The notes under the pieces are model-generated. The model did no database searches. It saw only the letters and a list, made by a program, of their open reading frames with translations, and was not told where the DNA came from. The position numbers and the translations under genes are program-made. DNA of 64,000 nucleotides, from positions 44,391 to 108,390 of the forward strand of contig VWZX01002707.1 in assembly GCA_013399015.1 (NCBI GenBank), read 5' to 3'. Positions 57,701-64,000 of the stretch are shown piece after piece. The stretch is from Galbula dea. Lineage: Eukaryota; Chordata; Aves; Piciformes; Galbulidae. Each line of letters opens with the position of its first letter. The stretch's first letter is position 1.

Positions 57701-60281
57701 AAATCTGTATTTTTTGTTTCATGAAGAGCATCAGTCCATTTACTCACCTGCTCAAACCTGTCCCACAATATTTAAGGCTCCTAAGCTTAAGGTATATCTC
57801 ACTCGACCACATCAATCAGTACTGCTTCATTCCAACAGTCCCATATGAAGCAGAGACAGAAATAACTTTTTAAGAGTAACTTGTTTATTCTATTGATCAC
57901 TTTGAAAGTCAACATGTTTCATCAACTTGGACAACATGACAGCCATAGCTTCCCACATTAGTATGGATATAAATTTGTATTTATTAACATATAATCTGAA
58001 TGCTAAGACAAAAATGCAGTATACCGTTGTCTTAAGCTCAAAATTATCCTTGGAAACAGCAGGTCAAATTTATTACTGTGATGTACAGTTTGCAATGACA
58101 GTAATACTGAGAATAGTAGATTGCTCCTTTCGTACCCAAAAAAGGCTTTTAGAAATCCTCATTGATCAAAATACCATTTACCAAATATTATTTCTTATTT
58201 AAAAGATGAAATTCATTAGTATCCTCTGTTTTATAAATATGTGGTGATGAACAATAATAAAAACATTGCTTTTCACATCTACACACTAAAAAGGTTATTC
58301 TGCATAGGTTTAAAGACACGCAAATTCCAAAATTACAGAACAGGTGCATATTCAATAAGAGTAAATGAATAAAAATGGCATTAGAAGTTTCCCAATGCAG
58401 AAGTCAATCCTACCTACTTACTGGAAATTCTATGAATATTTTCCTTTCAAATAAAGGCTACCACACATACTATGGTAGTGAGTTCTACACACAGGTAAAG
58501 GCCTATCCGACAAAAATGCACCTGTTAATTTCATGACACATACTAGTTGTAAGTGTTACAAAACTTACGATGGTTTCATTTCAGATACTTGCAATAAAAC
58601 CAAGACAGCATTTTACACGTACCAAAACATTACACATGCAAAATTGCCCATGTGTTTATTTAGTGTTCGAGGCAGCTTAGAACAAATTTCTACAAATACC
58701 AATATAATTATTTTCCTAATAAGAAGTTATGCATCCTCAAGGAGTATGCTAAGATTAAAATACACCAAAATCAATCAACACAGCNAAAAATATATATCCT
58801 TTTTGAGCTATCTGCCAAATTCCTGACTTATGCTTACCTGGCAAAAGTACAGGTTCCAGTTTTTTAATCCTTGGTTCTGATGCTATATGGTCTTCAGCCT
58901 GGAAAATAAAATTACTTAAGAATCAGATGTTTACAGTGAGACACAAGTCTAATCTATTTTGGCAAAGGAGAGAGTTCTTTTAACTTACAAAGCTGCTCAT
59001 AAAGAGCTAGGATCCAACCATAGCAACACTTTCCTATAGAAATATTAACATATTTGTGTGCATTTAGCTTTGTACCAGGAGAATAATATAACATTTAAAG
59101 TGCTAACATTTGACTAACTGTGTAACCTAGGCTATAACAAGTCACAGGACAAACAAAAAACAATTTGGCTTTCATAAAGGCTCAAGTCCTACAAGCTTTA
59201 CAAATATATGGTCACTAAAATTTGCACAAAACTCTCTACCAACTTTTAATATGCATGACTTTAGAAACAATTCTATAAAGAGATTAGAATCTCAATGAAA
59301 TAACCTTAATGCCCGTTCCCTATGCTGTCAGTGATATTGCCATTTCCCAGGACTAGGAATATCCAGAACTACATTGAATGAACATTTCACTTTTACCAAG
59401 AAATCATGAAGAAAGCAAAAGTGAGTAAACATGTCAAAGGCATCCGCAGAATATGTCCTGCCTTGTCTAAAATAATTAAATAAATCGCATTCTATCAACT
59501 GAAGTGCACACCCAGACCACATTAAAAAAATCCCTGTGCTTCTACTAGATACGATTGATATTCGATTTATAGGCTTCACTTTCTTATTTATGCCACCAAT
59601 CAAGTTTTAAAAGTGAAACGATTAATACAGTGAGAGTTTAATTTTCTGCGTAACGTACAAGCACCGCACCACCTTTTTTCTCCCCTAAGTACCGGGCAGG
59701 GCATTTGGGGCTAACGTCAATCGCACCCAACCAACATAAAGAGGGAGGTGAGCCATAGCACCTGAGGCATTGCTCGTAACTTTCCAAATCCATCTCACAT
59801 TATCAGGTTTTAGAAGGACTTTATTGTGACAGAAGTCCTGCCCCTCGATCAAAGCTGGGGCTTGTCACCAGCACATCCTCACTTAATGTTTGTGTGCGAT
59901 TTCCAAGACCGAGAGACCAACAGGCTGCACTTCCAGTCGAGCGCACAGCTTTTGTTTCCGTGGGCGACAGAGGATTTCCAGGCGCTCTTCGGAAGCCCCT
60001 CCAGAGACGCGCAGGTGTTGGTTTACTACCCCGCAGGGCCGGTAACCTCGAGGTGATCGGGTTAGAAGTCCCAGGCTAAGCCACGGGCGCCCCGCAGGCC
60101 CCACTCCGGGCCGGCCCAACTGCCACCGCGCCCGGAGGGCAGCCTCGCCGGCGGCTCCTCGGCCAGGGTCAAGGACGGGGAAAAGCCGAGCAGGTCTCTA
60201 ACGGAAATAAAAGGCTGTTACCTGAGGCAGCGGCAGAAGGTAGGACTTGAAGGTGGGCTTGGGCTGCTTGAGAGAAAACAT
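21107..60281 (-). CDS. MTMR10: MTMR10, myotubularin-related protein 10 (complete, 16 coding exons)
   Basis: MTMR10 is a catalytically inactive myotubularin of the MTMR10/11/12 group, membrane- or adaptor-associated and thought to act by pairing with active family members. Coding exons on the minus strand, in order: 60281-60222, 58898-58838, 45930-45794, 43651-43579, 41499-41357, 32125-32035, 29614-29440, 28923-28836, 28693-28605, 26388-26258, 26132-26063, 25872-25802, 24986-24817, 23498-23328, 22430-22248, 21706-21107. They total 2313 nt = 770 residues plus TAA; human is 777, and part of the difference is a shorter Gly-rich loop in exon 7. All junctions are GT-AG and the phases agree. The N-terminus reads MFSLKQPKPTFKSYLLPLPQ, and residues about 20-190 match the PH-GRAM region. 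The phosphatase-like domain follows, with EEEGRDLSC replacing the HCX5R loop. The C-terminal extension ends LSGAKIWLSTETLANED. Confidence 0.97.
22248..22430 (-). CDS. MTMR10: MTMR10 exon 15
   Basis: The acceptor is TTTCTTGCAG; the donor is TCAAAG|GTAAGT. It encodes EFAISKNIQLGDEKGLKFP, VWDWSLQF and LFHNPLYIGKSAP, residues 511-571. Confidence 0.96.
23328..23498 (-). CDS. MTMR10: MTMR10 exon 14
   Basis: The acceptor is CTTTTCCCAG; the donor is AGCACT|GTGAGT. Fifty-seven codons read SPLFLMFLDCVWQLLEQYP through RISLFGTFLFNCPHQRVK, residues 454-510 of the phosphatase-like fold. Confidence 0.96.
24817..24986 (-). CDS. MTMR10: MTMR10 exon 13, degenerate catalytic loop
   Basis: The acceptor is TTATCCACAG; the donor is AAAGAG|GTAAAA. 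It begins EEEGRDLSCLAASLIQVML, where active myotubularins carry the HCX5R phosphatase loop; the catalytic Cys is absent. DPYFRTI, QSLIQKEWVMAGYQFLDRC and NHLKRSDKE follow. Residues about 397-453. Confidence 0.96.
25802..25872 (-). CDS. MTMR10: MTMR10 exon 12
   Basis: The acceptor is CCTGTCTAG; the donor is CTACAAG|GTAATA. It encodes SFLKHSAELVYMMECKHVSV, residues about 373-396, leading into the degenerate catalytic-loop position. Confidence 0.95.
26063..26132 (-). CDS. MTMR10: MTMR10 exon 11
   Basis: The acceptor is TTCTTGCAG; the donor is ATTAG|GTTTGT. It encodes EPFEETEEKWLSSLENTHWL, residues about 350-373. Confidence 0.95.
26258..26388 (-). CDS. MTMR10: MTMR10 exon 10
   Basis: The acceptor is TTCCTTAG; the donor is TTAATG|GTAAGC. 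It encodes ICNAITRSHPLRSDVYKSDL and IQEIQAAHIKLKQLCVN, residues about 306-349. Confidence 0.96.
26921..27100 (-). mobile_element. tRNA-Glu-derived SINE-like element with CR1 3' tail
   Basis: Read on the minus strand: a tRNA-Glu-like head (about 27093 to 27026) with A box TGGTCTAGTGG (plus 27078-27088), anticodon loop CTCTCAC with anticodon CTC (27062-27060) and B box GGTTCAATTCC (27045-27035). A short linker follows, then about 75 bp ending in the CR1 tail (…TAACATTCTGTGATTCTGTG). The acceptor-stem ends no longer pair, so it is not a working tRNA gene. The head-linker-LINE tail order is the standard architecture of a tRNA-derived SINE. I cannot name the family. Confidence 0.8.
27101..28395 (-). 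mobile_element. CR1 LINE fragment: endonuclease and linker, no RT core
   Basis: On the minus strand, frames encode an AP-endonuclease-type domain: AITETWWDSSHDWN near 28.3 kb, then MGDFNYPGICW and the DLILTN motif at 27419-27994. The pre-RT linker follows, with MGPDGMHPWVLRELAEVIL near 27.1 kb. The sequence stops there, and the remaining RT domain and 3' region are missing; the tRNA-Glu SINE-like unit follows at once. Frames are interrupted between 27994 and 28128 and before 27419, so the copy is dead. It is 5'-truncated near 28395. Confidence 0.88.
28605..28693 (-). CDS. MTMR10: MTMR10 exon 9
   Basis: The acceptor is CATGTTAG; the donor is CAAAG|GTAGAT. It encodes LWSWNHPNGSALVRMANIKD and VLQQRRIDQ, residues 277-306. 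Downstream lies the CR1/SINE-bearing intron. Confidence 0.95.
28836..28923 (-). CDS. MTMR10: MTMR10 exon 8
   Basis: The acceptor is TCCCCCAAAG; the donor is ATGCCA|GTAAGT. It encodes LPEYFVVPSSLADQDLKLYS and SFIGRRMP, residues 247-276, the conserved GRR-P turn of myotubularins. Confidence 0.95.
29440..29614 (-). CDS. MTMR10: MTMR10 exon 7, Gly-rich loop and start of phosphatase-like domain
   Basis: The acceptor is TTCCCTAG; the donor is CTTG|GTAAGT. A Gly/Ser-rich linker (PGGGGGSIGSASGQ) is shorter than the human poly-Gly stretch. It is followed by LFETYSDWDREIKRTGA and CSVNEGYMIST. Residues about 189-247. Confidence 0.95.
29615..32034 (-). other. MTMR10 intron 6, no recognised elements
   Basis: A 2.4-kb AT-rich intron with a short TA run at about 30108-30122. 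I see no CR1 sequence or gene in it. Confidence 0.6.
32035..32125 (-). CDS. MTMR10: MTMR10 exon 6
   Basis: The acceptor is TTCCTAG; the donor is CCAG|GTAAGA. It encodes VCLAIAHYSQPTDLQLLFAF and EYVGEMYHNP, residues 159-188, the end of the PH-GRAM region. Human reads GKKYHN where this reads GEMYHN. Confidence 0.95.
32800..32995 (-). mobile_element. Ancient CR1/L3-like RT remnant
   Basis: The plus strand shows CCCTTTACAAAGCCCTGCTG and GTCAGCATCAGGCTTACCAC, diverged forms of antisense CR1 segments also visible at 62.36-62.48 kb. No open frame remains. Confidence 0.5.
35212..35233. repeat. A22 homopolymer
   Basis: Twenty-two consecutive A on the plus strand. No retrocopy was recognised upstream of it. 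Confidence 0.95.
36463..37297 (+). mobile_element. CR1 LINE 3' fragment, 235-codon open frame
   Basis: The sequence starts within ORF2 after the RT core and ends in the CR1 3' terminus TCTATGATTCT. A frame at 36507-37214 is unbroken for 235 codons (LVRPHMENCVQLWSPQHRKD, GDLIVTFQYLKG, VVEHWNRLPREVVEAPSLEV). It lacks 5' sequence and is a truncated copy, but its intact frame and tail make it one of the younger ones here. Its tail differs from that of the 43.8-44.5 kb copy, so two subfamilies are present. Confidence 0.92.
41357..41499 (-). CDS. MTMR10: MTMR10 exon 5
   Basis: The acceptor is TCATGACAG; the donor is AAAAAG|GTATGA. It encodes residues 111-158, including KRKQKVLGPNQKLKFNP and FRIVRFRFDEAGPESAKK of the PH-GRAM domain; almost identical to human. 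Confidence 0.96.
41500..43578 (-). other. MTMR10 intron 4, no recognised elements
   Basis: A 2.1-kb AT-rich intron. A minus-strand open frame at 42.57-42.86 kb is low-complexity in part and not credible as a gene. Confidence 0.6.
43579..43651 (-). CDS. MTMR10: MTMR10 exon 4
   Basis: The acceptor is GTGTTTCAG; the donor is CACAG|GTATGT. It encodes KFHYKNLLLGEHDVPLTCIE, residues 87-110. Confidence 0.96.
43822..44500 (+). mobile_element. CR1 LINE 3' fragment with ATTCTGTG tail
   Basis: A frame at 43831-44418 keeps the post-RT region of ORF2 (LVRLHLEYCVQFRAPQ, LGLFSLEKKRLRGDLI, GHWNRLPREVVKSPSLEIF) without a stop. The 3' end reads CCTGCTGTGGCAGGGGGGTT and finishes ATTCTGTGATTCTGTGAA. From CCTGCTG to the end it differs at one base from the tail of the SINE-like element at 26921-27000. 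Confidence 0.92.
45249..45675 (-). mobile_element. CR1 LINE 3' fragment, antisense to the 44-kb copy
   Basis: The plus strand begins TCATAGGATTGTCAGAGTTG, the reverse complement of a CR1 3' end, and continues through antisense WNRLP-region sequence (CAACCTCTCTGGGCAACCTG) to CTCGTAGGAGAGGTGCTCCA. About 430 bp, 5'-truncated. Confidence 0.9.
45794..45930 (-). CDS. MTMR10: MTMR10 exon 3, GRAM start
   Basis: The acceptor is TGTTTTAG; the donor is CTACAG|GTTTGT. It encodes residues 41-86 including GEIVVNEVNFVRKC and SQYDLWGKL, the first strands of the PH-GRAM fold. Confidence 0.96.
46130..46247. repeat. AC-rich, G-depleted tract
   Basis: On the plus strand only one G occurs between about 46132 and 46247, in runs such as AACAACAACCAAACAAAAAA. 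The MTMR10 pre-mRNA is transcribed from the other strand and is therefore GU-rich here. Confidence 0.85.
48692..48757. repeat. 33-bp tandem duplication
   Basis: AAGCAATATAAATAGGTGCG begins one copy at 48692; a second copy begins at 48725 as AAGCAATATAAATAGGTGCA. The two 33-bp units differ at only a few bases. Confidence 0.9.
50598..50662 (-). mobile_element. Short CR1 3'-end scrap
   Basis: GTTGGAGCTGGAAGGTACCC followed by ATAGGATCATCGAGTCCAGC resembles the reverse complement of a CR1 3' end of another subfamily. Only about 65 bp. Confidence 0.65.
58838..58898 (-). CDS. MTMR10: MTMR10 exon 2
   Basis: The acceptor is TTTTCCAG before 58898; the donor is CCAG|GTAAGC. It encodes AEDHIASEPRIKKLEPVLLP, residues 21-40, and leaves one base of the next Gly codon. 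Confidence 0.95.
58899..60221 (-). other. MTMR10 intron 1
   Basis: A 1.3-kb intron. Its first part (59.9-60.2 kb) is GC-rich and belongs to the promoter CpG island; the rest is AT-rich. Confidence 0.7.
60222..60281 (-). CDS. MTMR10: MTMR10 coding exon 1 (start codon)
   Basis: ATG at 60281-60279 in context GACAATGT, with A at -3. Twenty codons end CCTCAG|GTAACA. The start matches the conserved MFSLK-PKPTF opening of vertebrate MTMR10. Confidence 0.95.
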
Positions 60282-60700
60282 TGTCGCTGCCGGCGGGGAC
60301 CCCGGCGGGCGGGGAGAGAGCGACGGGCCGGCCCGAGAGGCCTCGTCCCGCGGGGGCAGGGTGTCAGCGCCCGCCGGCTCAGGCCCGGCGCCCCGCAGTC
60401 ACTCAGGGCTGCGCGGTCTTAGTCACACGGCGGCGGCCCCGGCGGGCGGCGGCGGAGGCGGCCCCAGCGCACCCTCCTTCCCCAAGGGAGGAGTCAGCCG
60501 CCTGGACAGGCCCGGCCCGGGACTGCCGCCACCCCTCATGGAGCCCCCGCGGCTCCCTCCGCCTCCCTGCGAGGGCGGCCGCCTGCCGGCCCAGAGGCTT
60601 TCTACGGCCAGCAGCGGGCAAGCGGCAACAGCCCCAGCGGGCGGTGGACTAAGGCGGGCTCTGCTAGGGCAGCCATCTTGAGGGAGCGAGGGGGCGGGAG
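60282..60700 (-). other. MTMR10: Presumed MTMR10 5' UTR within the CpG island, with two upstream ORFs
   Basis: About 400 bp of very GC-rich sequence lies between the start codon and the proposed start site. Two upstream ATGs open short frames: 60676-60602 (24 codons plus TAG, starting MAALAEPALV) and 60539-60423 (38 codons plus TGA, starting MRGGGSPGPG). Neither overlaps the main start. The extent depends on the transcription start, which is inferred. Confidence 0.5.
60669..60681 (-). promoter_or_regulatory. YY1-type motif
   Basis: The minus strand reads CAAGATGGCTGCC, close to the YY1 consensus that in many CpG-island genes sits just downstream of the start site in this orientation. It suggests MTMR10 transcription begins near 60690-60720. 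Its ATG is the first upstream start codon. Confidence 0.6.
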
Positions 60701-60978
60701 CAGCGTCCTCCGTACGGCGGCGCGGAGGGGCCAAGCAGGTGGGGCTGTGCGTCAGCCCGCGGCGTTGGCCGACTGACTACCAATGTTGATAGAGCGTCCC
60801 TGTAGCAGCAGTTAAAGCCAGCACGGTTACTTCTGTGGGTTTCGGTTACCGGACCTTACCAATTCCCTGGTAGAGCTCGCCCACACTCCGACCCCTGTGG
60901 CGGAGTGGAGCCTCCCGATGGCAGGACCGGGCCCGCGGGTGCGAACTCTTGCTCCGAGCTGCCTCGGGGCAAGTGGCG

Positions 60979-60997
60979 AGGAAGTGTCTCACTTCCT
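60979..60997. promoter_or_regulatory. Palindromic ETS-type site
   Basis: AGGAAGTG TCT CACTTCCT forms a perfect 8-bp inverted repeat with a 3-bp spacer; each arm contains the ETS core GGAA. It lies about 300 bp upstream of the presumed MTMR10 start. Confidence 0.5.
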
Positions 60998-61949
60998 GAC
61001 CTTCATGAAGAGAAAAGCAATCAGACATTTGACCGAAGCAGAGGATTTCCACAGTTGGGCCTTTGAGCCGCTTGGGGACACCTCCGCATGGGGCCTACAA
61101 AGGCAGGTTTTTAGTGTGATCCAGGGTTGTCTCAGATCAGCAGTAAAAATCCAGCTCCAGCAGGAATCAGCTGCTGCTACCGAGTTCTTACTGGCACTTT
61201 TTGTACAAGGTGTATCATGTTACAGCCGTGGAATGTAGGTTATCTACTAGTGAAACCTCCAGGATGCTGCTGCTGCTGCCCTGTAACCCTGTTGCTCATC
61301 ACTGCAACTGTCGTGACTGCTGGAGGTGGATGCACTTCTAACACCTCTGTAATTCTCTTTCCTGAAGCTTTCCAGGTACTCACAGATTGCTCACCTGAGT
61401 TTCTCTAGAACATGGAAATAAAGCAGTTGCCCACCTAAACTGCCAAAAGCTAACATTGCTATCCTTTTTAATAAGTAGGAAACTGAGTAACTGCTCACAT
61501 TTGTTTAATGGCCTATGGCACCTTTACAGATCCATGTTGCAGGTGTTTATGTGAGCCCTGACTGCAATGAACTTGGCCGTTGTACTGGAAATAGCTCCTA
61601 CAAGAAGCAACACTTTGAATGGAAATTCGGTTTGAGAGCCCCAGGGTGGGACCACATGGGTCTATCAGCTGTGAGACCAAAGGAAGAGGAAATGTTTGGG
61701 TTTTCCTGCAGGCTGGTGCATCACGGTGATGGTTTCAGCAATGAGCCAAGCATTGTTCACTGCAAGGCCTGTAGTTTAGAGGCAAGAGTTGAAGGTCACA
61801 ACCTGCCAAACTTGCTGCTAGTATTTGGTCACTGCAGTATCACCTTACTAAAAAGCATGGGTTTGGTTAGCACACTGTCATTTTTTTGTAACAGCTCACA
61901 TGCAGGGTAACATCAGTAAAGGCCTGCTATAGCATAGTGATGTAACGTC
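60998..61949. other. Upstream flank, no gene recognised
   Basis: A plus-strand open frame from 60897 to 61238 (113 codons) starts within the CpG island and could belong to a divergent transcript, but it resembles no family I know. Open frames at 61127-61408 and 61515-61910 also lack protein features. Confidence 0.5.
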
Positions 61950-62480
61950 ACTAATGCAGAGCCTCCTACCCTCAAGCACATCGACACATCCACCCAGCTT
62001 AGTGTCATCTGCAAACTTCCTAAGGGTGCACTCTATCCCCTCGTCCAAGTCATTACAAAAGATGTTGAACAGGAGAGGCCCCAGCACTGACCCCTGAGGG
62101 ACACTGCTCGTGACTGGCCGACAACTGGATTTGACTCAGTTGAGCTCAACTCTCTGGATGTGGTCATCCAACCGATTTTTTTTATCCAGCAAAGTATATG
62201 CACATCCAAGCCACGAGCAGCCAGCTTCTCTAGGAGAATGCTATGGGGGACACTGTGTCAAATGCCTTACAAAGTCAAGGTAGACAACATCCACAGCCCT
62301 TCCTTTGTCCAATAACCGTGTCACCTTGTCAAAGAAGATCAAGTTAGTCAAACAGGACCTGCCCTTCATAAATCCATGCTGATTGGGCCTTATCCCCTAG
62401 TTGTTCTGCATGTGCCACAGAACTGTACTCAGGATGATCTGCTCCATTAGCTTCCCTGGTACAGAAGTCAGACAAACTAA
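61950..62480 (-). mobile_element. CR1 LINE internal RT fragment
   Basis: On the minus strand, LGPLLFNIFCNDLDEGIE and FADDTKLGGCVDVLEG mark the reverse-transcriptase core, preceded (62.2-62.48 kb) by diverged upstream RT sequence. Both the 3' tail and the 5' part are missing, and frames are broken. Confidence 0.88.
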
Positions 62481-63458
62481 GACTAAGTCAGTGTGCATAC
62501 ATTTAAAGCTATTCAACAGCCCTCACTGCCAGGGAGAACACCAGTAAGCGCCTCCCTAACAATACACTACTCTTAGACTTGCAGGTAAGAAAGATAAAAA
62601 CAATCCCATTGAGTAGTTATTTTAAAACAAACTCACCTCCTTGCACAAGGGTCCCATCTTATTTGGTGTTGCCAGACAGCTCCCTTCACTTTATCCTGTG
62701 TTTTCATATATAAGATTTTTATTTGATGCTGCAAACATTGTCTAAGTGGCATTATTCAGCCTAGCATGGTCTTAGGTGCAGCCCCTGTCCATTTTAGACA
62801 GTGCTGCAGAAGCTGTGCTGGTGTAATGCTGAGTGCTCAACAGTGCTGTGAGAGAAAGCCACAGCTTCTCTCCTCCTGGTGACCTACCCTTTCACAAGCT
62901 GAGCAGCTGGGATGTTTGATAAGTGAGAAATGCTGCAGGACTTGCCCTCTCATCTTTAGTATTCTTTAAATCTTTTTGTTCATATTCAAAAGGTTGTTGA
63001 GATTAAAATCGGAAAAGGGGGAAGAGAAAGTGAGGGGAAAAGGAATGCAGATATGGTCAAATCAGCTAGGCTTGAAATTACGTATAACAAATTTGCCAGT
63101 GATATTAAAAATGACATTTATACTACATCAGAATTAAAAGTGCTTCTGCATCAGCAGAGAGCTTTCTGAGGAGTGGCTGCAAATGGAGTCTTACTCTTGA
63201 GAGTATGACCATGGGACAGCACAAATTGACATTAAGAACTGCACTGACATTTAAATTGCAGTGTGATTCTGAAAGGGAACAAACAATCAAAACTAAGCTC
63301 TCAGTAAACATAAGATGACAAAATTTGTGAGGATTGCTGTTGCAACAGGTCACAAGTTGCCACTGGAAGAGTTTTATGCCAGTGGGAGGAGAAAGATGGC
63401 AGAAGTAAGTATTTTGGAGGATCGAGTTAATTCTGTCACAGCTTGCAGTGGGCTACAA
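62481..63458. other. Unique intergenic DNA
   Basis: No gene, RNA or repeat was recognised. No exon of TRPM1, the expected neighbour by human synteny, is evident. Confidence 0.6.
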
Positions 63459-63579
63459 GCAGGCAGTGCAGACAGGCAGAGCAGGACAGGCAAGTAGGGC
63501 AGGGTAGGCAAGGCAGGGCAGGACACGTCAAGCTAGATAGGCAGGATAGGTGGTCAGGGGAGGGTAGGCCAGGCAGGGA
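63459..63579. repeat. GGCAG/GGCAGGGTA minisatellite-like tract
   Basis: About 120 bp built from imperfect 5-10 bp units such as GGCAGA, GGCAGGGTA, GGACAGGCAA and GGATAGG, strongly purine-skewed on the plus strand. Confidence 0.8.
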
Positions 63580-64000
63580 AAGCCTTTGGATTCTATGACT
63601 CCTTTTTGGCAATGCACTCAACTGCCTGCCTATCTCTAGGAATCCTGGCTTGGCTCACTAACTCACTTTTTTCAAAGAGTTCTGTTAAACCAGAGGTTTC
63701 TGAGAATGCCTTTGTTCTACGAGAACAGTCTTGAAAGAATAGTGGGAAGCTAGCTACGCAACAAAGCCAGCTGAATTGAAAAGATTGCACGTCTATTTGT
63801 ATTCTCATCAATTTAAACAAAAATACCATTTTTATTCAGTGATTTTCCTTGTCTCAACATTAAGTTACTCAGTGGTATCCCCATTACACTAGTCTACTGT
63901 TATGGCCCTCTCAGAACCAGCTTGACCTGCTCTCCTGGTGGTATCACAACCTGCATGTTGTGTAGCAGTTTCCTGGGGCCTCTTTTTACATAGGGTGCAA
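63580..64000. other. Unique intergenic DNA to window end
   Basis: No supported feature in the last 420 bp. Confidence 0.6.

Larger units (their letters stand above)
45931..58837 (-). other. MTMR10 intron 2, 12.9 kb, repeat-poor
   Basis: The longest intron. It holds an AC-rich, nearly G-free tract (46130-46247), a 33-bp tandem duplication (48692-48757), a short CR1 scrap (50598-50662) and an ambiguous base at 58785. No other gene, RNA or mobile element was recognised; open frames inside are short and unsupported. Confidence 0.65.
59900..60950. promoter_or_regulatory. MTMR10: CpG island over MTMR10 promoter and exon 1
   Basis: CpG density and GC content rise sharply here and fall on both sides. 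Candidate elements on or near the start: a GC box GGGGGCGGG (60690-60698), a CRE-like TGACGCA (minus, 60754-60748), a CCAAT box on the plus strand (60780-60784) and a YY1-type motif at 60669-60681. No TATA box is evident, consistent with a housekeeping-type promoter. Confidence 0.85.

Noticed and set aside
60247..60681. A 144-codon plus-strand frame over MTMR10 exon 1
   Set aside because: Long open frames are expected by chance in CpG islands with few AT-rich stop codons; it is Pro/Gly/Arg/Ala-rich and antisense to a confirmed exon.
63436..63621. Minus-strand frame with repeated CLPC/CLSC words
   Set aside because: It is a translation of the GGCAG-type minisatellite; the apparent Cys-Leu-Pro periodicity comes from the DNA repeat.
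1..64000. CRISPR arrays, phage or bacterial mobile systems
   Set aside because: Spliced vertebrate genes and CR1 elements throughout; no regularly spaced direct repeats or prokaryotic gene organisation.

Overview
This is a vertebrate nuclear window, almost certainly from a bird. It carries two GT-AG spliced genes with introns of 0.1 to about 13 kb. Its only recognisable interspersed repeats are CR1-type LINE fragments, whose AGAATCACAGAATC / GATTCTGTGATTCTG tails are typical of avian genomes. There are no bacterial-style operons, rRNA genes, functional tRNA genes or CRISPR arrays.

Layout. Positions 1-15827 (+) hold the 3' part of FAN1, the FANCD2/FANCI-associated structure-specific nuclease: 12 exons encoding the last 609 residues, with the 5' end outside the window. 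Positions about 15.8-17.2 kb are a short tail-to-tail gap between two convergent genes. Positions 17.2-60.7 kb (-) hold what reads as a complete MTMR10 gene, a catalytically dead myotubularin: 16 coding exons giving 770 residues, a 3' UTR of 2.6 to 4 kb, and a CpG-island promoter at about 59.9-60.9 kb. Positions 60.9-64 kb are intergenic upstream DNA with an internal CR1 fragment and a GGCAG-rich minisatellite. The FAN1-MTMR10 convergent pair matches human 15q13.3. TRPM1, the next gene there, is not visible in the last 3 kb.

FAN1 unhooks DNA interstrand crosslinks. The visible part runs from the SAP-containing DNA-binding region through the TPR region to the VRR nuclease domain, and the four catalytic acidic/lysine residues are intact. 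MTMR10 has a PH-GRAM region, a phosphatase-like fold without the CX5R nucleophile loop, and the conserved C-terminal extension of the MTMR10/11/12 group. The two genes are neighbours, not partners in one pathway.

The window is mostly ordinary. The most interesting item is in MTMR10 intron 9 at 26.9-28.4 kb: a tRNA-Glu-derived, SINE-like sequence with a CR1 tail, joined directly to a CR1 endonuclease/linker fragment that lacks its reverse-transcriptase part. Its tail is almost identical to that of a separate CR1 copy at 43.8-44.5 kb, which points to the LINE subfamily that probably mobilised it. Other points are a diverged inverted repeat pair in FAN1 introns, a G-quadruplex-type tract between the convergent 3' ends, an ETS-site palindrome and YY1-type motif at the MTMR10 promoter, and two small upstream ORFs in its 5' leader. 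All exon coordinates come from reading splice junctions and protein similarity by eye; family comparisons are from memory, without a search.
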